Assembly (NCBI RefSeq): GCF_963678975.1
Contig: NC_089272.1
Location: forward strand, 57,854,713-57,918,712
DNA length: 64,000 nt
Source of the DNA: Dysidea avara
Lineage: Eukaryota > Porifera > Demospongiae > Dictyoceratida > Dysideidae
Direction of reading: 5' to 3'
The notes under the pieces were generated by a model. The model saw only the letters and a list, made by a program, of their open reading frames with translations, was not told the DNA's origin and did not search any database. Shown piece by piece: positions 17,401 to 27,639 of the stretch (positions are counted from its first letter, which is position 1; each line of letters begins with the position of its first letter). Position numbers and translations under genes: made by a program.

Positions 17401-18511
17401 GGGGCAACGGTTACTTTTATACGCTATAAAGCCTTATTATGGAATTTGTCTATTAGTCTCTGTTCTGGTATTAACTCTGATCTTCATTTATTCATCATTC
17501 CACCATGGAGAACCCTGGACTGGAAACATGCTAATATTGTACCTATATTCAAAAAGGAGACAAAACACTTGAATCCAAGACAGGCCAATATCACTATTAG
17601 TCTAACCAGTATCAGCTGCAAGCTAGGTTATGAAGTACCTATTCCACACTCATCTCTTATCTTACCTAGAATCAATAGATATACTGCACTCTGTGACCAG
17701 CAACATGGCTTCTGACCTAGAAGATGATGCAAATCACAATTTAATACTGTCTACTGTAAATAACATTAAGTCTCTTGACTCTGGCTTCAAACTGATATCA
17801 TCTATCTAAAGCATTTGATAAAAGTCCCACATCACCGTTTATGTAACAAAATTAGTTATCTTACTACGGTGTTAGAGGAAAATTACTAGCATGGCTACAA
17901 AACTTTCTCATCAACAATGAGTGACTCGTACACAGTCAATTCTGGTGTCCCCAAAGGAACAATCTTAGCCCCTCTGTTATTTTATGTTATATTAATTAAC
18001 GACCTACCAATATCAATCAATGCCAACATTGGTCTGTATGCTGATGATACCATACTTTACAGCATTATTCACTCTACATAAACTTCTTTGATGGAGATGT
18101 CATTAACAGTGTACACTGTAGTTATAGGTGATGGGTTGGGTGATTCTCATGAATACACTTTTATTGGGATTAAAACATATACCAGGCCTGGTTCCCCATT
18201 GCGATTAGAAGTTGGGATCATTTTGGAGTGATAAACAATCAGATATCACCAATGATTTGTCATGGTCCACACATTAATTCACTAACTTCACATCCAAGGC
18301 TCTGTCTGACAGCGAAATAAAGCATTCCTATATACAAAGAAATCTGCCAACTCAAATTAAATTGAAACCATGATAGGACCAATTTTAGAATAAGCCAACC
18401 CTGTCTGGTTCCCTCACACCAGAAGAGACACTGATAAGATAAATTAGTACAAAGGCAATCTGCCAGATTCATTATGACTGACTTATCACACTTCAGTCTT
18501 GTAACCAACAT

Positions 18512-18822
18512 CAATGGCGGATCCAGGATGGGGCATTTGGGGCAAATTCCCCCTCCCTTCAAGAAATTGAATACAAAATCGAGATACTCTAATAGAGCAG
18601 TCGATTACTCTAATAAAACAGTCACAATGTTCATGAGGCAGTGTATATAGCTTACCTATGAAGCTATAAATAGGATTTTATTTTACATAACATACGTGAT
18701 AGAATATATTTGGTAAAGGATAACTAGCTATTATTGTAGTGACCTTTTTTTTTTTTTTTTTGGTCTTCAACTGTTTTTCAGCAAGGTGGCCCCCCTCTTT
18801 CCAAACTCTGGATCCGCCCCTG
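18512..18822. mobile_element. MITE, CAnnGGCGGATCCAG ends, 5-bp target duplication AACAT
   Basis: Inverted ends are CAATGGCGGATCCAGG and CTGGATCCGCCCCTG. AACAT lies immediately on both sides (18507-18511 and 18823-18827). Inside are two CTCTAATAGAG-type units, a TATAAATAGGATTTTATT block and a poly-T tract. It is ~320 bp long and nearly the same sequence as the element at 56580-56901 in reverse orientation. Confidence 0.9.
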
Positions 18823-18899
18823 AACATTCCCACTGACCTTAACCTAAAACACTGCAGATAAGTACTCAGCATCACCATCCTCTACAAAATTGTACAATT

Positions 18900-19655
18900 C
18901 AGTGGCGGATTTAGGGGGTTTCAAGGTTTCCACGGAAACCCCCTTTGAAAAATGATTATGTAACAAATAAATGTTTTAATTATTGCGGCGTGCGCCTCGA
19001 TTGAGATACTCAAAGGCCCCTATTTGGTGGTTATTAGTTTCTCATCCAGTCTTTCTGAACATTATGATGCGGGTGGGGGGGCATTACCATTAGGCCATTA
19101 TAATATTAATACACTGATGTACAGACCTTGACCAAATTTTCGTTCTTTCTCCCACAAATTAACATTAAGTTGGTTTTTAGTTAATCGTGCTCCGGTAGCA
19201 ACTTCATCATAGCAGGGTTTCATTTGACTGCTGAAAAAACAGTCAAAAATGGAATCTAAACAACTGCTCTCCTGGCGATGTATCAGTGCACTGTAGCGTT
19301 AATTTTAAAACGTCATCCTGCAAAATTATGACGGCTTGCATTGGTATCACGTGTTCTTCTGAGGATGCACAGAGTAAAATAATGGCTTACCATGCGGTAG
19401 CCTAAGAAGGATGGGGGCGGTGGATGAGAAACTAATAATCACCAAATAGGGGCCTAATAGAGCAGTCACAGTAGCTATTAAAGCAAGTTATTTAAGGTAT
19501 TTAATGTACTATATCAATAGGCTGTGACCCTTTTTTTTTGGTCTCACCTTACCAAACCAGACAATGTAGTGCAGACTTTTGCGTATCTCATGTCAGTGTA
19601 TCTCTCCACCTTCTAAACTGGAAACCCCCTTTATAAATTTCTAGATCCACCACTG
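18900..19655. mobile_element. MITE, CAGTGGCGGATTTAG ends, carrying a nested insertion
   Basis: Inverted ends are CAGTGGCGGATTTAG and CTAGATCCACCACTG, with GGAAACCCCCTTT repeated inverted inside. It interrupts the LINE reading frame at a Leu-Tyr-Lys-Ile-Val position that resumes at 19656. The target duplication is unclear. A second MITE (19015-19454) is inserted in its middle. Confidence 0.75.
19015..19454. mobile_element. PIF/Harbinger-like MITE, GGCC ends, TAA target
   Basis: Inverted ends of ~34 bp read GGCCCCTATTTGGTG and CACCAAATAGGGGCC. The right flank is TAA and the left flank AAA, consistent with a 3-bp duplication with one substitution. The insertion splits a GATACTC-TAATAGAGCAGTCA motif. 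The same family is at 52860-53312. TAA duplications are typical of PIF/Harbinger; no transposase is present. Confidence 0.85.
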
Positions 19656-20475
19656 TTCATAATCTCATCGTTATATCTCCTGTTGATTTAATCCCTGTCA
19701 CTTCTAACACCAGAGGATGTGACCAAAGATCATCATATCTATGCAAGGAAAAATCAGTACAGTAACTCATTCATCCCTAGATCAGTGGAATTCACTCCAA
19801 CCTGACCTAATCCAACAACAATCATTACAAATTTTTAAGCATCAACTGAAACTATTACTTCCCCTACCAATCAGTAACCCCATAATCAATCGTGTAACTG
19901 TTGTAAATCATACTGTATATATGTATGTTCACGTGTGCGTTAATCCTCAGTCTGAGGCTGAACATCTTTGGAAATAATAAAATCCACGAACAGCATTTAT
20001 TTAACTGTTTTAGATGGGATTTTAATTTATCTATACATAGACTACTTTGCTGTGTCCACACCACTAAAAGTACTTGAGCACCTGTTAAAATATTTCGCAG
20101 AATTTGTTGTGATTCAAGGTGCTGACTAATTAATGATTCTGATCATTGTAAAACTGATTGGTGTAGCTAACTAGCTAGTTTGGAATGCCTCATTTTGATC
20201 ATAAACTGAATATTTGAGTTGTACAATGTGACTAGCTAACTAGCCACAAATATAAATAGCTAGCTAAATAGCAAAAAGCTCAAACTGATCAACAATTATC
20301 AGGTAGATGATAGACCATGAACAAACTACAACTGTTTGTGACACTTCATGTGCAACTAGCTAACTAATTATTAATCTCAAAATCTTGTCGGCCGGATTGG
20401 AGGCGAAGCCAGACTAAGGATTGGTCACCGTGTCAGGTCAACGCGTGAAATATTAATTAGTGAGAAATTCTAAAG

Positions 20476-22353
20476 ATGGAAAGAGAACAATTTCGAGTAG
20501 ATGCTACCTTCTTTACTCTTCCAGCAGAGATATTGGTTTACATAATATCTTTTGTGACACCGCTACGTGAAAGGCTGAAACTGCAATACGTTTCACGGAG
20601 ACTAAAAAGTGCGTGTGAAACACCGTCACTGTGGAGGGACTTTGTATGGCCATATTACCACAGTAGTGATGAAACTTGTGTGGTTAACTTGTTGAAAACG
20701 TTTGGACAGCACGTGAAACAACTGTCCTTTCCTGATCACGTGCTGCCAGTATCAAATTGCTTGGTGAGTACTTTGGCATGTTGCAGTAATACGGTACACC
20801 TTAGTCTACCAACCGCTGACACATTAGATATTGATGGCTTAGAAAATATTTTACTATCCATGAAACACTTACAGAGTCTAGACGTTCAGTGGGGGGGTTA
20901 CATCAAAGAGATACTGGAGCTAATTATATCCTGTAATATAAATTTGAAGGTGCTCACATTGAGAGAGATGTATTTAAATCGTCAATTCTTAAGTGGGTCA
21001 AGTTTTACTGCAGTTGTGGAGCCGTGGTTACATTACTGGACAACAAAAGGTTTTGTACCTCGTAAACTAAATCTTGTTTTAAAATACCTGTATGACGTTG
21101 ACGCTGTGCTGAGAGATAAATTGTTGTTAGAGTCTCACAGGTCATTATCGAATCCTTTAGTTAGTGGGTCTGGTCAACTCAAGGTGTTTGATATTGTGAA
21201 AATGCCGATGGACCTTGTACCTATATTACCTATACTAGAATTAGAGTTTGGTAAAGGGGCTGTTCTTCCATGTGTGGATGGTAACCTTTGTGGATTTTCA
21301 GGACCAGGTTGGTTGTTATTAACTCACACTACATATCGCAATAAGGTGATATACAAAGCATTCTTACAAGGAAGTTCACTAGTTGTTCAAGGGAATCATA
21401 CCTTTTCAAATCTTGAATTTCTAACTGAATTTGAAGGCTCCGGTTGTGACATACGTTCTCACCAGTTGGAACAACTAGCTATTGAATGCCCTAATCTTCA
21501 GCGACTCAGTTTATCTAGTACAGATTGTTTGAAAAGTTTACAAGGCCTGCGTGCCATTGCTGGCTCCTGTCATAACTTACAAGGACTAAATTTGCTTAAC
21601 ATACCAGCTAAAAATGTAGAGAGTCAAGTTCAATTATGGGAAATATTGAGTGAAATGAAGTTGACCCACCTTGCAGTAGATATGTGTGTTTTGTTGTCTC
21701 CTATAGAAGAAGACAATATGGAGTTGATAAGCTTATTTCAGAAATGTAAATATCTGCAAGCATTAGAGTATGTGGCTCAGTGTCTTGATACCTGTGACAG
21801 ATGTGAACCTGTCCTTGTTAACAACAGTTTGTTAGTGCTATCTCATTTCCATGCACTTATCCACTTGTGCCACTATTCAGCTGATGATAACCACTGTCCT
21901 ACAGCTCTACACAACATAGTTTCCAGCTTTAAGCAGCTTAAATACTTGGTGTTTACTGAACAATACATATATCGTGAAATGAACTATTCCATTTCAACTC
22001 TCGTGTGCATATGCCATTTAGAACAATTGTCTATTGATTCATGCTGTATTGATCTTCCTGTTGACTTCATGTCCTCAATATCAGCTCATGGTGGACTAGT
22101 ACATGTAGTGCTGAATGTTAGATCAGTGACCAGTGAAGGTGTTACTGTACTGGTAACAAACTCTCCTAATCTACTGACATTTCATGCCTTCATTGATACA
22201 CTTGAATTACTGGATCAAGATCTTGAAGCTGCTCTTAAAAAGAAAGTGGCCCATCAAAGACTGTTTAAAGTTGGTAGCTACAAAGTTGGAAAAATTTATG
22301 CTTTGAACCTCAAAGAAAGGCTACGTGGGAACCTACTATCATTTTGGTATTAA
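20476..22353 (+). CDS. F-box/leucine-rich-repeat-type protein (625 aa, single exon)
   Basis: The N-terminus has an F-box-like motif at residues ~12-60 (FFTLPAEILVYIISF, then LQYVSRRLKSACETPSLWRDF). The rest is a series of irregular leucine-rich segments, for example residues ~330-380 (LEQLAIECPNLQRLSLSS and LQGLNLLNIPAKN). F-box proteins recruit substrates to SCF ubiquitin ligases, and LRRs usually bind the substrate; that role is inferred from the fold. No stop or frameshift is seen, and the ATG at 20476 fits the F-box start. The TATTAATTAG-rich stretch just upstream may hold the promoter. A relic of a paralogue lies at 15245-15400, so the gene belongs to a locally duplicated family. Confidence 0.88.
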   Translation: MEREQFRVDATFFTLPAEILVYIISFVTPLRERLKLQYVSRRLKSACETPSLWRDFVWPYYHSSDETCVVNLLKTFGQHVKQLSFPDHVLPVSNCLVSTLACCSNTVHLSLPTADTLDIDGLENILLSMKHLQSLDVQWGGYIKEILELIISCNINLKVLTLREMYLNRQFLSGSSFTAVVEPWLHYWTTKGFVPRKLNLVLKYLYDVDAVLRDKLLLESHRSLSNPLVSGSGQLKVFDIVKMPMDLVPILPILELEFGKGAVLPCVDGNLCGFSGPGWLLLTHTTYRNKVIYKAFLQGSSLVVQGNHTFSNLEFLTEFEGSGCDIRSHQLEQLAIECPNLQRLSLSSTDCLKSLQGLRAIAGSCHNLQGLNLLNIPAKNVESQVQLWEILSEMKLTHLAVDMCVLLSPIEEDNMELISLFQKCKYLQALEYVAQCLDTCDRCEPVLVNNSLLVLSHFHALIHLCHYSADDNHCPTALHNIVSSFKQLKYLVFTEQYIYREMNYSISTLVCICHLEQLSIDSCCIDLPVDFMSSISAHGGLVHVVLNVRSVTSEGVTVLVTNSPNLLTFHAFIDTLELLDQDLEAALKKKVAHQRLFKVGSYKVGKIYALNLKERLRGNLLSFWY

Positions 22354-23340
22354 TTGTGTGTCAATCAATTTTGATAGTCTGAATTGTCAACATTTCCCTT
22401 GTCTAATAATGTTTGCATTATAAAATACTGTATATAATCTGTTGCCCATTACTATAGCATTGTAGAAGGCCCCTTTACAGTTGACATAAAACTTGGATAA
22501 ATGGTTTACCACCAACGTATAATACTACCAATTGTTGGAGAAGTTGCATGCACACAGGTGATTATTTGTTGCATTAAGATTGTAGTACATGTTGCAATGA
22601 AGAAGTCTGTTCATAGACATATACTTGTTGTGAACCTTAATAGAAACCTTAAAAGGTACAAGCAGGTCCACTAGTGGGTATGAAGTCTAAAGGAATCAGT
22701 AAAAGCATTTCACTCATCACCTTCACTCACACTAAGTGCCTCTTAAAATATATTATTGTGTAGCCGGTGTTTAAGCCATTCATAACCTTTGTAACAGCTT
22801 TAAGTATAAAACTTTACAATGGTAAAAATCAACAACAGTGAGACACTATAGCTAAACAAAGTGATGATTATTTGTTGCTTCAAAAATTCGGCAACAAACA
22901 AGAGAATCTGTTCTCCCCAAAACCTGACTTAACCTGTGTGTTCCCAGCTCCTGGATCGCCTAATGCACATTAACTGAGGGTCACCATTTCAAGGTATGGT
23001 AATAGTTGAATTATAAATTGGCTATGATGTCATGCACAGGAGTACTACAGTGAATGGATTACATCTTGAAAACATGTTCTGCCACAAGTCGATCACTTAA
23101 GGCAACTTGTATGGGTGCATTAAGTGGTGATAAATTGGATGTGTTATCCTGTTTTCTTTGTTTATGCCTTCAGTTAGACCAAACAATGATTGGTAATGTG
23201 ACTATCATGGACCACAACTGATATGATAGTAGCAATTACATCACCTATGCATCACCTATGGGTCTTGGCATGCTATACAAAGTGTGCATGTGAAAGTGCA
23301 TGGAGAATAGAGACATTTCATGTTTTCCTGATTTATACTG
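22354..23340. other. Intergenic, nothing recognised
   Basis: AT-rich sequence downstream of the F-box gene. No repeats with clear ends and no supported coding region. Confidence 0.4.
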
Positions 23341-23534
23341 CAGGGGTAGCTCCAGGAGGGTTTCTGAGATTTCCAGAAACCGGTCATGTTCAGATTGAGA
23401 TACACTAATAGAGCAGTCAATCACTCTAATAAAGCTATTCTCAGCAGGCAGTTACCTTTTTTGTGGTCTTTACCAAAAGTCTAGCTATGCTCTTGATCAG
23501 AAACCAGTCACCAAAAATCCTGGAGCTGCCTATG
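23341..23534. mobile_element. MITE, CAGGGGTAGCTCCAGG ends, 5-bp target duplication TACTG
   Basis: Ends are CAGGGGTAGCTCCAGG and CCTGGAGCTGCCTATG, with TACTG directly on both sides (23336-23340 and 23535-23539). It is only 194 bp long and carries two CTCTAATA-type units and a TTTTTTGTGGTCTTTACC block. It shows that a 5-bp duplication is a family property shared with 18512-18822. Confidence 0.85.
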
Positions 23535-24463
23535 TACTGGATCAAAATTACACATCAACAAACTACATTGATATTATTTAATTTTGCATAACTTTGGTTC
23601 CATATAGTTTGATGAATGAAGGACACTTACATTGTAAGACTATAGTTGGATATTGATTTCTAAAATTGAATTCCAATGTCTTTTGAATCTAAGAGCATTT
23701 TTGATAGTTATTGAACTATGGTTATGCTATGAAAAGCATGTATATTAACCTAGGGGATAAGATTAGTTTTTTTCTGAGATAGAACTTGTTGACTATAGAT
23801 TTTAAAGGGGCAATGTGCTGTTTACAACATTTGATTATTTTGGGGCCCAATAAAATCATGTGATGCTCGTACTTCAGCTACCACTTGCAACATGAGCTTG
23901 ACAAGATACACAATGCAACCAGCTGGTCTTGAACAAGTGTTGAGTGGCTTCCATACATCAAAACATAGAGTAACACAGCATGTAAACAGCACATTGCCTG
24001 TCCCTTTAAGTACACTCTGGTAGTATTGTTACAGTATATTTTTTGCAACATAAATTTTTATTACATATTTGAATGTTCTATTAGAGTAGTGCATGACTGC
24101 TCTGAAGTACTTAATCTTGCAAATTCAAAAAACTTATTAATTATTTCAGTTATTTGTCTCAATTTCTTTGTAGTACTTTAAAAAAATTATAATTATGGTA
24201 TTCTTACTGCATAATTATGTAACAAAATATTTGTTACATAGTTGAATGTTCTATTAGAGTAGTTCAACCTTATCCTTATTTCTTCACAGTGTGCTGTTTA
24301 TAATAAGTGCATAGTCTTTTGTTTGCCCAGTGAGTTCTGTACTTTAATGTAGTGTGAAAACACATATGAATATTATCTTACAGGTCCAATGGGGGCAAGA
24401 GAAGGGCCAGGGGAAAAGCCCCCTCTGACCTTATTCAAATTTGCCTATGCATGTATAAGTATA

Positions 24464-24718
24464 TGTGACTGAATTTTGGAAAATTGGGCACGCCTGAAAT
24501 AATTGAAATTTTCATGTTTAGTGAGTTGTTACTAACAGTAGAACACTGTTTTAAAAATATTTAAAGAATTTTCTGGTAGTTCAAGGTGTATATTAATTGA
24601 TAATGGCTTACAATCATCAAAAAGTAGATTTACACTATAAATAAAGCTTGTTATTTGAACATTAAATATTTTGGTGTCAAATGTGCCCATATAGTTAATT
24701 TCCCAAAATTCGGTCACA
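24464..24718. mobile_element. Mariner/Tc1-like MITE, TGTGACYGAATTTTGG ends
   Basis: Inverted ends are TGTGACTGAATTTTGGAAAA and TTTCCCAAAATTCGGTCACA, preceded by TA on the left and by TG on the right (likely a mutated TA). The same family sits at 62406-62658 with an intact TA duplication. No coding region. Confidence 0.8.
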
Positions 24719-24744
24719 TGAGTTAATTCATGCTGAGCAAGACT

Positions 24745-24944
24745 NNNNNNNNNNNNNNNNNNNNNNNNNNNNNNNNNNNNNNNNNNNNNNNNNNNNNNNN
24801 NNNNNNNNNNNNNNNNNNNNNNNNNNNNNNNNNNNNNNNNNNNNNNNNNNNNNNNNNNNNNNNNNNNNNNNNNNNNNNNNNNNNNNNNNNNNNNNNNNNN
24901 NNNNNNNNNNNNNNNNNNNNNNNNNNNNNNNNNNNNNNNNNNNN
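24745..24944. other. Assembly gap (200 N)
   Basis: Exactly 200 N bases, a standard scaffold spacer. A short phrase, ATCCTGACATAGA, occurs both directly after the gap and again at ~25043. Confidence 0.99.
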
Positions 24945-25223
24945 ATCCTGACATAGATTGCAGTAACTAAGCCAGAAGTGGGGAAGTATAGTCACTAGTG
25001 TATACTGTGACAAACAGACTGTTTTCATGTTATATACCTGATGATCCTGACATAGACATCATTAATGTAGCTGTATGCATGCAATGTTTATATTTTCAAA
25101 ATAATTTCAATATAGTGCTAGTGCAGCTCATTCACATGTGGTTCATGTTGCATCACATGACCACGAGGATTTCCAATGCAGAGCAAGTACCAGGATAGTA
25201 AAATCCTTGTGATCACACAACAC

Positions 25224-25937
<714 letters not shown>

Positions 25938-25964
25938 ACAATACTACTGTTTAACAAGGAATCT

Positions 25965-26095
25965 AATTTAACAATGCTCACGCGATTACTTTGCATCAAG
26001 TGACCTTTGTATGAAGTGATTTGCAACATGGAATTTCTTTTAACAATGCTCACGTGATTACTTTGCACCACATGGCGTTAGTAAGACGTGATTTA
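25965..26095. repeat. Direct duplication beside the (AC)n tract
   Basis: Two copies of AACAATGCTCACGYGATTAC, spaced ~68 bp, each followed by TTTGCAYCA and a diverged GTGATTT-containing tail. Confidence 0.6.
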
Positions 26096-26193
26096 CGAAG
26101 TTACGTAAAACGATGGGAACACCAAGACGTACACCAAGAGCAATCCTCAAAGATTCATTATCCAGCTTAGTGCCCAAGGAAGGTACAGGTAGA

Positions 26194-27160
26194 CAGTGTT
26201 GGGCAAGTTACTTAGTATTACATATTACATATTATTTGCAACTGAACTATTTAGTTACAGTTACATATTACTCATAAAATAAAGTAACTATAATAATATT
26301 ACATACACATATTACTTTGTGTTCACAGCCTTAAGCTGTCACGTGTGAAGCTACCACTTTATCACGTGACATGATTGCGTTGTTGGACAAGGTGCAAATC
26401 TTGGTTATAAGTAAGAAGCTGGTGAATAAGCTTCATTCAGTAGGCTTCGTTACTTCGTTTTGGCTAGGCGTTACTCAGAGGATAACTAACGGATAACTAA
26501 CGAGATTAGTAACTTCGTTACTTGTAGTAATAATATTACTTAATATTAGACTCGTTACAGTAACTATATTACTTAGGTAACGCGTTACATTTGTAAGCAA
26601 AGTAAGGCCAATGAAACTTGATTAGCAGTTTCGCGTCATCGCCCGCATGCTTTTGATACACCCGCATGGAATTTCATTATTGGTATTTCAGATCGAAATA
26701 CTCTAATAGAACAGTCACTTTTACTCTAATAGAGCAATCAGCTATACTCTAATGGAAAAATCACTTGTTATAGATTAGTAACGTACTTTAGCTATTTAAT
26801 GCAAGAATAATCAGCGTAGATCTTACTGTTTTTTGACAGAAATCTTCATGTTTGGATGTGTGTTGTGCTTTTGGAAAAATAATGAATAATGAATAATAAC
26901 CGCCCGCCCGCATCAAATTTTCAAAAATCTGAGCGAGAAACTGGTACCGCCCGCATCAAATTTTCAAAAATCTGAGCGAGAAACTGGTAATCAAGTTTCA
27001 TTGGCCTAACTTGAGTTATATTACTTGTTTTTATAGCGTTGTTATTGTTAATGTTAATTATCTACTTTACCAGTTAGGCACTGGAGGGTGTACACAGAAG
27101 GCAGAGCCTGTTCGAGGTGTTTACCCATAGCCTAGGAGCGTATTTCGTTATATTACTTGG
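26194..27160. mobile_element. GTTAC-rich MITE remnant (CAGTGTTGGGCAAG end) with nested insertion
   Basis: The left end CAGTGTTGGGCAAGTTACTT and internal TTACTTAGGTAACGCGTTAC are typical of a widespread class of GTTAC-rich hAT-like MITEs (established knowledge). The nested element 26606-27006 is in its right half, after which TAACTTGAGTTATATTACTTG resumes. The right limit is approximate. Confidence 0.6.
26606..27006. mobile_element. PIF/Harbinger-like MITE, GGCCAATGAAACTTG ends, TAA target
   Basis: Inverted ends are GGCCAATGAAACTTGATTA and TAATCAAGTTTCATTGGCC, with TAA on both sides (26603-26605 and 27007-27009). The interior has three CTCTAATAGA-type units in tandem and a duplicated ~43-bp unit starting CCGCCCGCATC just before the right end. 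It shares the GGCC end, TAA target and CGCCCGCAT subterminal motif with 19015, 52860 and 58873. Confidence 0.9.
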
Positions 27161-27175
27161 TTACCACAAAAGTGA

Positions 27176-27503
27176 TAATCTAATCCAAAACAGCCAAGCT
27201 GTAAAAAAAGTGTGCGGCCCTCAGAAAGGCTATGGTGAAAAAAGATGTGAAATCCAAGGTGGCGGCCAAGAAATGGCTGTGATGGTAGGTTAATGGTAAA
27301 AATTTTAATAATGACAATTCAGGTAAATTTTGTGAAGCGGCACAAAAATTCACCTGAATTGTCGTTATTAAAATTTTTACCATTAACCTACCATCACAGC
27401 CATTTCTTGGCCGCCACCTTGGATTTCACATCTTTTTTCACCATAGCCTTTCTGAGGGCCGCACACTTTTTTTACAGCTTGGCTGTATTGGATTAGATTT
27501 CAT
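27176..27503. repeat. ~330-bp near-perfect palindrome (foldback repeat)
   Basis: Two ~155-bp arms run from ATCTAATCCAAAACAGCC to an ~11-25-bp centre around GTGAAGCGGCAC and back. The arms contain GGTGGCGGCCAAGAAATGGC and its complement at 27270 and 27405. Because the arms are nearly identical, both strands show almost the same spurious 67-aa frame. A diverged single arm is at 10535-10575. It is probably a MITE-like foldback element. Confidence 0.85.
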
Positions 27504-27639
27504 TTCTTTTTGTATTTGTATGGGACTTTTTAAACCTATGTTTTTTTTCTTTACTACAGGAAGAAGAAAAGATGAAGTAGATGTACTTTTAAATATTTTA
27601 TCAGTAATTGTACAATTATATATATAATACATATGTGAC

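Larger units (their letters stand above)
15750..19905 (+). mobile_element. Decayed non-LTR retrotransposon (LINE), interrupted by nested insertions
   Basis: Broken plus-strand frames show, in order: an endonuclease segment (ADDFNLPDINW at ~15767) that is duplicated around 15825-15930 and 16020-16130; a reverse-transcriptase thumb/finger region (ANIVPIFKK at ~17530, SLTSISCK at ~17610); a palm block SGVPKGTILAPLLF with the catalytic YADD at 18037-18048; and 3' domains resembling CR1/L2-type tails (QRQSARFIM at ~18450, SLDQWNSL at ~19770). Stops and frameshifts are everywhere. Three MITEs (18512-18822, 18900-19655 and, inside the latter, 19015-19454) split it. Clade assignment is inference from motif spacing. 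Confidence 0.85.

Noticed and set aside
24532-25028. Frames running through the N block
   Set aside because: Undetermined bases cannot support a coding call.
27180-27496. Two nearly identical 67-aa proteins on opposite strands
   Set aside because: They arise from the two arms of one palindrome, with no sign of a protein family.
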